Origin: Timema cristinae
Taxonomy: Eukaryota; Arthropoda; Insecta; Phasmatodea; Timematidae
Direction: 5' to 3'
Assembly: GCA_039000515.1 (NCBI GenBank)
Contig: JBCFYV010000100.1
Location: 50,310,587-50,374,586 of the forward strand
DNA length: 64,000 nucleotides
Shown here: piece after piece, positions 42,423 through 52,539 of the stretch
Position numbering within the stretch: position 1 is the stretch's first letter
Layout: each line of letters opens with the position of its first letter
Notes under the pieces: generated by a model
The model's input: the letters and a program-made list of their open reading frames with translations, nothing else
The model's database searches: none
Told to the model about the DNA's origin: nothing
Position numbers and translations under genes: made by a program

Positions 42423-43765
42423 GTATTGTAACGATGTTCCAAACAACAACAAACATCTAACGCCTACCACCCTGTAATATGGAGTTTCAACACTCACCAA
42501 TGCTGGCATGGCTTCTCTCCGTCAGATGGGACGCTAACTCACGCACCAAAACAACCTCTCCCGTGGTTTCAACGACTTAGACTGAAACGAGACGCTGGTC
42601 GGCGCCTCACTCGTCATACAGGCCCGGCCCACAACAAACTAGAACTCAACTTGACTAAGCCAATTTCCGTTTCCGCTTCACGAATGTTCTCCGGTCTTCG
42701 AGTAATTACTGGACTGTCCGCTACGCTTCCAGAGCGCTAATCTTCTCCCTCCTTTCCTCCCCTCTTCTGAGAACATGTGTGGACTGTTTGTACTATAAAA
42801 TAGCTGGTGTTGTTTAGAGCAGCACTCATTGTACCACTGGCTTACACAAGGTGAGGGCGCCGGTATAAAACTAATGTTTGGGAATATTCATCAAAATTCA
42901 GTTTTGGTTTAAATATGGGGATACTTATTCAAAATTACCGTTTGGACCTTTTTTAATGTTATTGTGATCCATGGATGGATTTTCTAAATGGGGTTTAACG
43001 CCGGTGAACGGCGAGTTTATTATGTTAGTTTTCAAAGGGAATTCTTTGACTTCGGTACTCCTTTTTGTACTAGTGGCGCTACCTTATCATAAACTTAGCG
43101 TAACTATGCGGTTGCTATGATATTTTCTTGGGTTTCAGAGGGTATTAGAGAATATACAATGCTCGCTTTAGCCACGAAGTTTATTATATTTTAATTTGTT
43201 TCTGATGAGGTTTTCATGCTAAGATGTATGGGTGTAACGGCGGTTTACGAAACCCATTCTATGAATGTTATTCTATATTGTATTATTAGATTATGCGTTG
43301 TTACTCAGGATTAGGATTTAACGGCTATTGTTGGGGTCTATTTGTAAGATATTTAACCACTATATCATATATATTTTTAGGTATCAAAAGTTAATTTTAT
43401 GGGTTCTCTATTTTATATATTTTGTTTAACGTCAGTTGCTACCTTGTGTATTCATAACTAAATGTCAGCCATCTTGGTTTTTGGAGCTATATGCGCCTTT
43501 CGGCGGTCAGTTTAAATTTATATGTTAGAATTTTCACTCCAATAATTTCCCCTGTGAGGGCAGTAAACATTATGTATATTTATGATGGCTAAAGTCAAAG
43601 TTTTTGCCAGACTAATCGTAGGCTCTCTAAGCCTTTCTTTTTGAACTATACTATGTATCTACACTACCTTTGTAATTAACCAAATTTAAATAAAACTGTT
43701 TTCTCTTGTGATCTCATGGTTGTTCTTTACACACGCTTCCGTCCTTGTTGTTGGCGTCACAGTAT
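42423..43765 (+). mobile_element. Solo LTR inserted in the 24-bp array
   Basis: Segment 42427-43761 (1335 bp) begins TGTAACG and ends CGTCACA (TG...CA with short inverted ends). It is flanked by GTAT on both sides (42423-42426 and 43762-43765) and precisely interrupts a unit of the 24-bp array. It contains a TATA-like TATAAAA (42794-42800) and a polyadenylation signal AATAAA (43689-43694), as expected of an LTR. No internal coding region adjoins it, so it is a solo LTR; orientation is taken from these signals. Confidence 0.78.
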
Positions 43766-44305
43766 CAAAAGCAAACCTAGACCATGTTTCAAAAGCACAC
43801 CTAGACGTTATATCAAAAGCCAACCTAGAGGTTATATCAAAAGCAAACCTAGACCTTGTATCAAAAGCAAACCTAGGCCTTGTATCAAAAGCGCAACTAG
43901 ACCCTGTTTCAAAAGCACAACTAGATTTTGTATCAAAAGTACACTTAGACCTTGTATCAAAAGCGCACATAGACTTATCAAAAGCAAACCTAGACCTTGT
44001 ATCAAAAGCGCACATAGACTTATCAAAAGCAAACCTAGGCCTTGTATCAAAAGCGCAACTAGACCCTGTTTCAAAAGCACAACTAGATTTTGTATCAAAA
44101 GTACACTTAGACCTTGTATCAAAATCGCACCTAGACCGTGTATCAAAAGCAAACCTAGACCTTGTATCAAAAGCAAACCTAGACCTTGTATCAAAAGCAA
44201 ACCTAGACCTTGTATCAAAAGCAAACCTAGACCTTGTATCAAAAGCAAACCTAGACCTTGTATCAAAAGCAAACCTAGACCTTGTATCAAAAGCACACGT
44301 GGGAA
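43766..44305. repeat. 24-bp minisatellite, right part (about 22 units)
   Basis: Same unit as 42078-42422. On the plus strand it reads SKANLDLV repeats in a 203-codon frame. It includes a duplicated sub-block (about 43960-44130) with 'AAAGCGCACATAGACTTATC' twice, i.e. a local higher-order copy. Confidence 0.96.
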
Positions 44306-44365
44306 AAACAACTACATAACGTGACAAACACGTATTGTAAACAACCCCATTAATCTTTACAATAA

Positions 44366-44480
44366 TTAGGTTAGGTGCGGTTAGGTTAGGTAGGGTTGGG
44401 TTAGCTGGTGTTGGGTAAGGTGGGGCTAGGATAAGTAAGGTTAGGTTAGGTGGGGTTAAGTTAGGTTAGGTTTTCTTAGG
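44366..44480. repeat. Degenerate TTAGG-type repeat
   Basis: Many GGTTAGGTTAGG words with substitutions (GGTTGGG, GGTAAGG, GGGGCTAGG). It resembles arthropod telomere repeat but is short, impure and interstitial. Confidence 0.75.
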
Positions 44481-46112
44481 AGTTGCCATATGGGGCTCAG
44501 AGACTATAAACAATGGTTCATTTTTTATGTAGCTACCGTGTTTTCTTCTTGTATACTCCAAATCAGGTACCAAAATTGTATGGTAAATTAACAGTGTAAG
44601 ATTAGATAGTAGTGTTTGTGTTAAATTTCATTTAGAATATTCCTCCATCAATCTGTTCAGAGAATAGGCCTATGTACATTTAAAAAAAATCTAAGTCGTA
44701 ATAAAATTAAATCCACTCTGATGGACCTGCGGTCTGTATTGTGACGTTATTTGCCACCCTACCATGTATTTCTCTATATTTTTCTAATTTTTGTGAATAG
44801 TTTCCAATTTATTTTCGTTTGAAATTAATTACTTCAAAGTTCGGCGGCTGAAATGCTGCCTGGCATATAATACTATTTACATCAATTCAATAAAGTAAAA
44901 GGACAGAAGGAAAAACGTATAACATTGTTTTAATAATTTAAATAAGGAATTTTGACTTAAGGAAGAACACTTACCTTTTATTAAACATATTAATTATCCT
45001 TCTAAGAAGTTTGTTGACTTTTCAGTTATTTATTTTTAATGTCGGCCATGATTGATTTCAACGAATGAGCAGATCTGTCAAACAAGTGAGTGGTGGGTCT
45101 CATGATTGTAAAAGAAGATAAAAGGAAACAAGGCAAGATGTAAATAACTCCAAACTAGCGCGCTTTTCAATTCTGACAGATATAAATAAAAATTTAATTC
45201 TTTAAGAAAACATTGTTCATATTCATTATCATACAGTTCAATCTTTATCTTAAATCTACAGTGTAATTGATTTTTATCCCTAGTCCATAGCCAACATTTT
45301 ATCTTTTGGTTTAATATATTAGTTTTCTCTTTGGACTTGGAAATAAAGAAAAGAACATTTTTAAATTTGATTTTGGAAGACTTTCTGTAAGAGACTGGGT
45401 CTTCTTCCTCGGTGTTGGTCTAACATGGAGCTGAATCTGTGGAGCTCTTAATTTAATTTATTTTTAAAGTGAGGTAATGGTTGTAAAGTAAAGTGTGAGT
45501 AGTAAATGGAAAGCTAAGTGTATATGAGACTGTTTATTTTTTCAAGAATTGTGAACGAGTTAACATTAATAAAGTGAAACAAATGTCTGAAGTTGGTGTT
45601 GTTTCAGAATGGACTAATTCATGGGAGAGGTCAAGCCAACTCTTCAACTTTAAACTCGTATTTTATTTTATTTTATTTTATCAAATATCAGAATTCCTGT
45701 AAGAACTTTCAGAAAGAATATCTAATTCAGAGAATTAATTAATATTTTATTTTATGTCTAAATAATAATTGTATTGATTTTTTTCTCTTCTTTTTGTCTC
45801 AACAATACTATTTTATTTTGTCAAATTAGAATTATAGCTATCCGGAATTCCATAGGTAGGATTGGGATGTGGTAAAAAGGGAAACAACAATAAACCCACA
45901 AAAGTTCCAATAATTGTTATTTTATACATTTATTTTTATTGTAGTTTAAATTACATTATATTTCAACAATCTATTTTTATTTAAATTGCTCATGTTTTAT
46001 TTTAAGTATTCCCCAGTGGTCTCGAGTATTGAGAGTCGTCGTGCCACCGTCTGAATTAGCCGAGGTAATGTTTTTTTATTATTAATATTTTTTTTCTCCT
46101 AGATCCTAGAAG
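44481..46112. other. Unannotated AT-rich stretch; possible 5' LTR
   Basis: No gene seen. Contains (ATTTT)n at about 45658-45679. Its right end adjoins a primer-binding-site-like sequence, so part of it may be the decayed 5' LTR of the gag/protease element, but I could not read LTR boundaries. Confidence 0.4.
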
Positions 46113-46124
46113 TGGCGCCCAACA
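46113..46124 (+). promoter_or_regulatory. Primer-binding-site-like sequence
   Basis: TGGCGCCCAACA matches the start of the widely used tRNA-Lys-type primer-binding site (TGGCGCCCAAC). It lies about 150-190 bp before the gag frame, in the correct order and strand. Confidence 0.6.
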
Positions 46125-46261
46125 AATAGCACAATTTTTATACATCTTGACATTAACTGTTGTTATGTAAACAAGATTCAGAAGACACAGAAAATTGCAA
46201 TTTATATAAATACATTTTTTCATAAAAATATTAAAGTGGGGCTAAACGTGGGGTTTTTCGT

Positions 46262-47278
46262 ATGTATGTGGACGGATTGTGGTTGTTTATGATTGTGGGT
46301 CATTTTGGAATGAGCAAAGGTAGCAGATATTTTTTGAGGAGCGTGGACAAACCAAGGGATTCAACCATGGCTCAAACTCCAGAACAAACGGCATTGTTAG
46401 ACTATGGGGATTGTCAACAGGTGGTTCGAGTACCCGATGCTTTCAATGAGACAGAGAGTGAGCCGACGGAGCAGGGACTGTTTACTCAGAGCAAAACCAC
46501 TCCATGACCGACTACCGTTTTAACAACCACAACACAGAACGTGACGGGACCTACTGCCAACATACTAGCCGAGATAATTTCTTCATTACAATAATTAACA
46601 AACAGCCAAAAACAGCTTGCTGCTAACCAACAACAGACCGGTGATGACATACGAACTTACATATGTGATCTGACTCCCTCCTTAAGGGTGGAGTTCACCA
46701 CTGAGTTGGGGAAGATGAGGGAAGACTTCAAGGGGAGAATGGAGTCCTCCCACAGGACACTCACCCGGGGTTCATCACAGGTCAAGCAGGAAATGGAGAT
46801 ATACCAAGCCACTATGACTGCTGCTTTGGAGTCAAACCAAAGATCGGTCAAACTCCGGATCGAACAACAGGATGTCCATATTGAGGAAGAATTACAGTCC
46901 ATAAACGGAGAGATCAGAGCAGTGAGGGAGACCCAGAGGGAAAGCTTACATGGTGTAAACGAAGTAGTTGCGACACTGCAGAGCGATCATAGAGACTTGT
47001 TCCAAGCCCAAGCTAATTTGGAGGTGCGTGTCAGCGATACGGCAGAGGCAATAAAGGCTATGCAAGGACAGGTACAGAGTATTGCGACTCGGGCCGTACC
47101 TTTCAGCCTTAGCTGTCCTGAACTAGTCAGCCCAGCGCTGGTGACATTGTTGGACGAGCGGGCGCTCGAAAGCCAATTGCCCAAGTTCCAACGGCAGAGT
47201 CACCGAGGACCTGTGAGACACCTTTTGACCTCGAAGAGCTATTTGAAGGTCATCACTTATCTGCAGGCATGCAGGTAA
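46262..47278 (+). pseudogene. gag: Gypsy-like gag, N-terminal coiled-coil part
   Basis: Plus-strand frame running from about 46262 (a likelier start is the Met at 46310, MSKGSRYFLRSVDKP) to 47278, interrupted by stops at 46505 and after. Residues after about 46690 are strongly helical and Glu/Gln-rich (e.g. ELGKMREDFKGRMESS, NEVVATLQSDHRDLFQAQAN), as expected for the long coiled coil before the capsid in some Gypsy gag proteins. The frame is lost near 47190, where the capsid continues in another frame. It lies downstream of a primer-binding-site-like sequence. The retrotransposon assignment rests on the capsid and protease that follow. Confidence 0.75.
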
Positions 47279-47733
47279 CTAACTCACTTGTGGGGAACGC
47301 AGCACCATGGTGGACAGTCAATAAAGATGGTATAACAAGCTGGAGTGATTTTAAGGCCAAGTTCTTTGCAATGTTTTGGTCGGCCGAGATACAGGGTCAA
47401 ATGTGAGCTAAGCTCCATGCGTCCCGTTACACAGAATATACAGGTACTTTGGAGAAATACCTTGCCGACATTTACTCGAAGAGCCGGGATTTTGAGTCAC
47501 CTATAACGGAATCAGAGCTCATTTATATGGTGACTCAACAGTTGCCCCTCAGGCTCCGAGAAATGCTGATAGGTGCTAGCTATGGAACCTTAGAGGAGTT
47601 TAGAGCAGGCTTGCTCAGAATTGACGCTTTGGAGGCTGACCGGAGACGGGACCGTAATGCAGCGCCTAGGTCACTGCCCCAGGGATTCGCGAACGGGGAT
47701 AGGCAGGTTGAGCAACCCCCCCCTCCCAGGTGA
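47190..47733 (+). pseudogene. gag: Gypsy-like gag, capsid region
   Basis: Frame ≡1 mod 3 encodes a retrotransposon gag domain: GNAAPWWTVNKDGITSWSDF, then KAKFFAMFWSAEIQGQM (stop at 47404), then LEKYLADIYSKSRDFESPIT, ESELIYMVTQQLPLRLREML and TLEEFRAGLLRIDALEADRR. This is the W-(x)-F...F...L...HLP-R-R...L..LE pattern of Gypsy capsid proteins. One in-frame stop and entry and exit by frameshift show it is dead. C-terminally it becomes Arg-rich. Its neighbours are the coiled coil upstream and the basic NC-like region downstream. Confidence 0.85.
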
Positions 47734-48005
47734 TAATTGGAGAAGGGAGCGAGGTTATAGAGAAACACCCAATAGGTCAGGGAATGGTCAGAGTCACCAG
47801 AGTCACCCGGATAGAGGCCCCCTTAACAATAGACCACCTCACGTGAGAGCGGGGGAGTGGAGACCCCATAGTAATCGGGAAAAACCCTATGGAAGAGGGG
47901 AGGGGCAAGTTTCTGTTGGAGGATCTTTAAGGGAAACCCCACGTTTTAACCTCAGCAACCCCAACAACCCATCCTACCCCAGAGGAAACCCTATCGGGGG
48001 GAAAT
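47720..48005 (+). pseudogene. gag: Gypsy-like gag, basic NC-like region
   Basis: A frame shifted relative to the capsid encodes an Arg/Gly/Asn/Pro-rich tail (GDNWRRERGYRETPNRSGNG and similar), ending at a stop at about 48007. It looks like a nucleic-acid-binding tail, but no CCHC zinc knuckle is visible. It sits between capsid and protease, as in gag-pol order. Confidence 0.65.
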
Positions 48006-48059
48006 GACTATATACCCCTACGGGACCAAAACCCCCCACATTTTGACATTAACGCCATT

Positions 48060-48590
48060 GTGAAGGAGGGGAAAAACTGAAGGCCTGTGACTTGGACAAC
48101 CCAGCGGGGAAGCAGGTTCTGCAAGAACTGGGATATATAATGGAAGGAACGGAAGGTTGTGGTACCCTTGGTATGGACTTGAGAGAGGCGCTCTTAGAGG
48201 AAGATGAGTTGAGTGGCTACCTTAGATTTCACCTTGCCCCGAGATAACACTGGAGGTGGAAGGAATAGCACTTAAGTGCCGACTCGATTCGGGGGCAGAA
48301 ATTAGTTATATCTCCGAGGAGGCCGCGGAGCTGTTGAAGGCGACAGGAAGGCCCATTACCATTTTTCCAGTACCAATGATGAAAATCTGGGGGGTAACAA
48401 GCAGGAAGAGCCCGCCGATACGTTTTCAAATGTTGATATCAATAATGTTGCGGGGAAAGAACACTAAGGCTAGGTGCCTTGTAGTAAAGGGCCTAGTTAA
48501 ACCAGTCATACTAGGGATTGACTACTTAACGGAACAGCGGATTATTTCGTATTTTACACAACGGAAGGTTTGTAGGGTCTGTATGTCAGT
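48060..48590 (+). pseudogene. pol: Gypsy-like aspartic protease (start of pol), truncated
   Basis: The plus strand encodes a retropepsin-like domain: LKCRLDSGAEISYISEE contains the catalytic D-S-G-A, 'FPVPMMKIWGVTSRKS' is the flap-side region, and 'VILGIDYLTEQRIISY' is the hydrophobic I-L-G motif near the C-terminus. Retropepsins act as homodimers to process gag-pol. The upstream linker (LQELGYIMEGTEG) is in a broken frame, and the coding sequence stops at a SINE A fragment (48596 onward). No reverse transcriptase, RNase H or integrase follows in the window. This confirms that the locus is a 5' remnant of an LTR retrotransposon. Confidence 0.85.
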
Positions 48591-48595
48591 TATGT

Positions 48596-48765
48596 TTTTC
48601 CGACGAGAGGGAGGTCGGGGTTCGTGTCCCAGTCGGGTGTAGTGAGGTTTATTTTTGAACGGTTTCCAATTCTATCTCCACGCAAATGCAAGTAAATTTC
48701 CTCTAAAATTCTACCTATCTCACTATCGTAATTAACTTATAACCCGAATGTATACTAAAACATGA
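48596..48765 (+). mobile_element. SINE A copy, head partly missing
   Basis: From the end of the head ('GAGGTCGGGGTTCGTGTCCC') through body ('CTCCACGCAAATGCAAGTAA') to a degenerate tail ('AACCCGAATGTATACTAAAA'). It marks the right limit of the protease remnant. Confidence 0.85.
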
Positions 48766-48889
48766 CAGTAAAATAAAAAAGTAAATGGCATGAATGTGTT
48801 CCTATATTTTGTATCCACAGGTGTACATAAATAGAAAACTCGAATGAGTTTACCCTCTCTCTCTTAACCATATTAACCGAGTTGAACGT

Positions 48890-49000
48890 GATTTATGATC
48901 GAAATAACACGAGCTATTTCCACCGGACGTCGGCCAGTCGGCAAGGGTATCGAACCCACGACTGTTTGTGTATGTGGGCGGCGGATTGTAAAAGCAGGTA
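48890..49000 (-). mobile_element. tRNA-like B-box; possible SINE head
   Basis: The complement of 'GGTATCGAACCCACGAC' (about 48945-48961) is a good pol III B-box (GTGGGTTCGATACC). Family not recognised, and no second copy in the window. Confidence 0.4.
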
Positions 49001-49311
49001 AAAGGGAGGGGGGGGAGGAGTGTAAAGGAATAAGGAGGGAGGGCAAGGATAGCGCACGCGCGAAAGATCGATCGCGGAACTCTTTGAGGGGTGAGAAGAT
49101 GAGGAAGATGGTGATTTTTGACAGGTGCACAATGGACGGAATCAAAATGGAGGTGTGGCTTTTTATTGTTCCCATTAAAAAAAATTGTATTAATTAAAAT
49201 GAAATAACGAATTGTGTTTCATATAATTTAAAACGAAAAGAGGTTGGCCAATTTTAAAAAAAATGAAGGCGAACATTAATTAACTACGTCAGGAAAGATT
49301 TTTTTTCCCTC
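49001..49311. other. Unannotated stretch
   Basis: G-rich at about 49005-49045; overlapping short frames on both strands are composition artefacts. Confidence 0.35.
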
Positions 49312-49345
49312 TCTGCATCTTACTACCCGTCCAGGCTATACACAT
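49312..49345 (-). mobile_element. SINE A tail fragment
   Basis: CTGCATCTTACTACCCGTCC plus 'AGGCTATAC'; only the tail remains. Confidence 0.7.
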
Positions 49346-49368
49346 ATACAGAGCTATTCATATATATA

Positions 49369-49949
49369 CATGTTGTAGGGAGTGACAAGATAAGTATTTC
49401 CACATAATGAACTTCATAAGTCGGCCAAATGGCGGCGCTACGAGACGTCAAAAGCTGGCGCTGTACGCACCTGGAAGGGTAGGCAGCTCACACTGCACGC
49501 CTCACGAACCGACACACACATCCCCTGACAAACACGATGCAAGCTTGTGTAGCAGAGCAACATCGCATTGTTGTCTATCAGAATGGAAGAACATTACAGG
49601 TCCCTTGAGATGACGTGTACAGGCACAATCTGAGGCAACTCACTTGCAGCAGATCAGCTGTACGAAGAGAGACGCCATCCTCGCCAATAAGAAGTGAATC
49701 CATTTCCTCAGTCGAGGTGCCTCTGCGCTCTTAATATCGGCCGAGAACCATGTATTTGAAAGAATCATCCATTCCTTACAAGCACCAGTTGTGAGGTCAT
49801 AATTTACACGACACTCAACTATAATGATAGGTTGCCTACCCGCCAGGTGTATACAGCGCCAACTTTGAAGTCTCTTAGCGCCATCATTTGGCGTCACTGA
49901 CTCCACGTTCATTACGTGGAAATTCTTGTCTTGTCACCCCTACAACCAT
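49369..49949. mobile_element. Long-TIR foldback MITE4, copy 1
   Basis: Element about 49372-49946 with ~100-bp imperfect inverted ends. The left starts GTTGTAGGGAGTGACAAG; the right ends with the complement of GTTGTAGGGGTGACAAG. Both arms continue through TTTCCACRTAATGAAC and a GGCGCTACGAGACGTCAA/GGCGCTAAGAGACTTCAA block to an ACACCTGG...GGGTAGGCA block. A CAT triplet flanks both sides (49369-49371 and 49947-49949). No coding capacity. Confidence 0.8.
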
Positions 49950-50510
49950 TATAATTGTTTACATTACTCCATTTAGCCTATTTTATAACTGAGCTGCACC
50001 ATATTGGAACCATGCAAGGTAAACTTTTAGGGTAGACCACTTGTTGTGCCTCTGTGTTCGGCCCTTGAGTCTCTCCTCCGCACCCGCTCTACTGCCTGGG
50101 TCGCTCCACACTTCATGTTCTCTGAGCCGTTTGTTTTGGTATCCGAAACCACGCGGTGTGACCAATTGATCGTTACGTGTTTAAATTTGCTCTCGTGCTC
50201 CTCTCGAAGGTGCATCAGAGCATTCTAATATGCGTCTGCTAGTTCATCTGAGAAAGGGTTGATTTATCGTTTGGGTACAGAGTCACTATCGTGACTCTTT
50301 TAACCTCGTCAATGAAATGATATACCTTATGAAGTGAAACCAATGAAATGAAGCTGTAAGAAATTACAGGAGTATTAATACATATTACACTGTGAGATGA
50401 GAAATGGTGATTGTGAGTGTTAGCACTGGGTCTCGGCAATGGAAGGATTTATTTTTTTCTTGGGATGGGTGAAGGTGTGTTTAAGGTATGATGGCGATTG
50501 TGGCTAGACT
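49950..50510. other. Unannotated stretch
   Basis: Moderate GC at 50030-50220 with overlapping short frames on both strands; no family recognised. Confidence 0.35.
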
Positions 50511-50830
50511 ATGAGGGTCTATTTTAGGTCAAGTCCGGGAGTGAGATCGGGGTTGGTAGAATTTTCTTTTCTGCGTCTGAGAGCTCTTCTTTACATTGGT
50601 TCACTTGGCGGCCACTGTCTCTCACGTGCCAATGGAAAGCACCCTTTTCTCCCATTGAACAAGGCCAGAAAGCAGTGGATGGTATATAATGCGGTGATTC
50701 CTCGCTTAGAGAGTCGAAGATTGGCTACCCAGCCCGAATGTGCCACATGTTTGAAAGAGCTAATAAATAATTGTCTTATGTTACAAAGGAGCAATATTGT
50801 GTTAATCCTCTCTCTGTCCACCGTCATCCT
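50511..50830 (+). other. Open frame of unknown nature, runs into SINE B
   Basis: A 161-codon plus-strand frame (50511-50996) starts in unknown sequence and ends inside a SINE B, so the last 50 codons are SINE-derived. The first 110 codons include a Cys pair (ECATC) and Leu-rich segments, with no domain I recognise. Probably not a gene. Confidence 0.3.
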
Positions 50831-51087
50831 ACCTCCCACCATGAAAGGTGTCAGACTTCTGTGCTGGCGGCCGGGGTTCAATCCTCGGTCCCGGCACAGA
50901 TTTATCTTATTTCCAAACCCTTCCTACACCTCTGACAAGACATCTTGTGAATGTGTGGAATGCCAGGCCACTACCGTGGTTCGGATTCCACGTTAAACTG
51001 TAGGTCCTTCATTTCATCTCAAAATCACCCTACCATTACACATTAGCGTAAGTGCGTATAAACCGAACGGGTAGTAAGACGCGGTGC

Positions 51088-51130
<43 letters not shown>

Positions 51131-51140
51131 CCTCCCACCA
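50831..51140 (+). mobile_element. SINE B copy with 11-bp TSD
   Basis: Plus-strand copy (50842-51129), missing about 30 bp of the head, with a long TAA tail (about 51089-51129). Flanked by ACCTCCCACCA (50831-50841 and 51130-51140). Confidence 0.94.
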
Positions 51141-51678
51141 CGACTCACGTTGCCGGGATCGTCACCCTACCTCACACAACCAATCAATAAACAAGGGACG
51201 CGCCCTTATTCCCCGGATCGAGTTGAGAAGTTCGGCAAAACTTGTATCTATTTTTTTGCCTAAGCGAACGTTCGTGCTAACAAATGTATAGGACTGTGAC
51301 AGTCGCCGATTTTTAGCCGATGAAATTAAATATAATAAGCCACAACAGTCCCAGGTGTTGTTTCCATCACATGCGCGAGTATAATATTCCCAACAAAGAA
51401 AGGAATGTGTTTAGCACTCACTTTTTTTTTAATCTCCCTAGGGCTACTTCTTGCCCGGGGGGCGTAGTCGTCCTTGACGGACTTATCTTAACTCGAACTA
51501 TGATTTAATAAAAAAAAAAACAGGCGGCGTGAGCTTCTTCCAAATCTTCAGGGTGTTATCAAGTGAAGTACTGAGAGGAGTGCTGGCTGGATACAGATTT
51601 TTATTTTCACAAACAAACAAACAAACAAAATAAATGTTACGCTGCACCGCACACACTTACTCGCTCCTTTATCCAAAC
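51141..51678. other. Unannotated stretch
   Basis: (CAAA)n at about 51610-51629. A 62-codon frame at 51320-51508 is not recognised. Confidence 0.35.
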
Positions 51679-51790
51679 CAGGGGTTCCCAACCTTTTTTA
51701 GCTGACGCCCCCCTCGGTAAATAGCCAAATTCACCACGCCTCCCCCATCGCTTATTTTTTGAGATTCTTAAAAAAAAAAGTTTAATGCAA
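51679..51790. mobile_element. hAT-type terminal sequence
   Basis: CAGGGGTTCCCAACCTTTTT followed by 'GCTGACGCCCCCCTC', the typical terminus of hAT (Charlie-type) non-autonomous elements. The other end was not found. Confidence 0.5.
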
Positions 51791-51884
51791 CCGCGGTTTA
51801 AATGTCGGTATAATATACGAGGATATTCATAACTCGAGGCAAAAAGTTATAAAGATTGCAGGAGGGGAGAGGACAAATATATAT

Positions 51885-52187
51885 ACACGCAATGAACTTG
51901 GGGTCAGCGACGCCAAATGGCGACGCTACGAGACGTCAAGGTTGTCGCTGTATGCGGCACATCAATCTTCAAGCACATAGCAAGTGTATTGTGATGTGAA
52001 TTATAACTAGCAGCAGGCAGTGAATTACCCGACAACAGGTACCCACCCATAAGTCACCACCCATCGTGTGTTTCAAGGAAGGGAGTGGTGGGGGATCCCT
52101 GTGTTGGTTTGCGTGGCGTGATGAATGTGTTGCCTACTACTCCCCCAGGTGCATAAAGCGCCAACTTTGGCGTCACCGACCCCAAGT
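51885..52187. mobile_element. Long-TIR foldback MITE4, copy 2
   Basis: Left arm 'AATGAACTTGGGGTCAGCGA', 'CGCTACGAGACGTCAAGG'; right arm 'AAGCGCCAACTTTGGCGTCA', 'CCGACCCCAAGTT'. Arms match those of the 49.4-kb copy; the middle differs and is shorter. The right end touches a SINE A. Confidence 0.78.
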
Positions 52188-52442
52188 TATTATTAGCACC
52201 GCGTCTTACTACCCGTTCGGGTTATACGCTCAAGTCCTAATTACACTAATGGGTTAGGAATTGAGAAGGTTTGAATTTAGAGGAAGTGAACCCACATTTG
52301 CTTGTATGGAGAGTGGAAAAACTATTTAGGGGGGAAAACGCCACAATTCACGAAGCGAAATTTGAACCTCGATCTCCCCGTCCTTGGCAGTCTAGCTCAA
52401 CACGTAACTACCGCGTTAACTAACTACGCCACTGAGGCGGGT
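52188..52442 (-). mobile_element. SINE A (A2) copy
   Basis: Minus-strand full-length copy; tail AGCACCGCGTCTTACTACCC at left, A2 head 'CTAGCTCAACACGTAACTAC' and 'ACTACGCCACTGAGGCGGG' at right. Confidence 0.93.
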
Positions 52443-52539
52443 CTGAATAATTGTGCCTGTATGTATATTCGTGTAGCACGGAGAGGTAGTGAGTTACCAG
52501 TGAGACGTAATGGTAACATTTTAAACAGTTAAAACAGTC

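Noticed and set aside
42029..42442. Repeat proteins encoded by the 24-bp and 27-bp arrays
   Set aside because: Several frames on both strands are open at once because the units are stop-free multiples of three; no start context or flanking exons seen.
42852..42866. 5' splice donor and exon near ACAAGGTGAGG
   Set aside because: It lies inside the solo LTR downstream of its TATA box; without transcript data a host exon is not supported.
44366..44480. A true telomere end
   Set aside because: Short, impure TTAGG-type tract embedded between other sequences; no terminal array.
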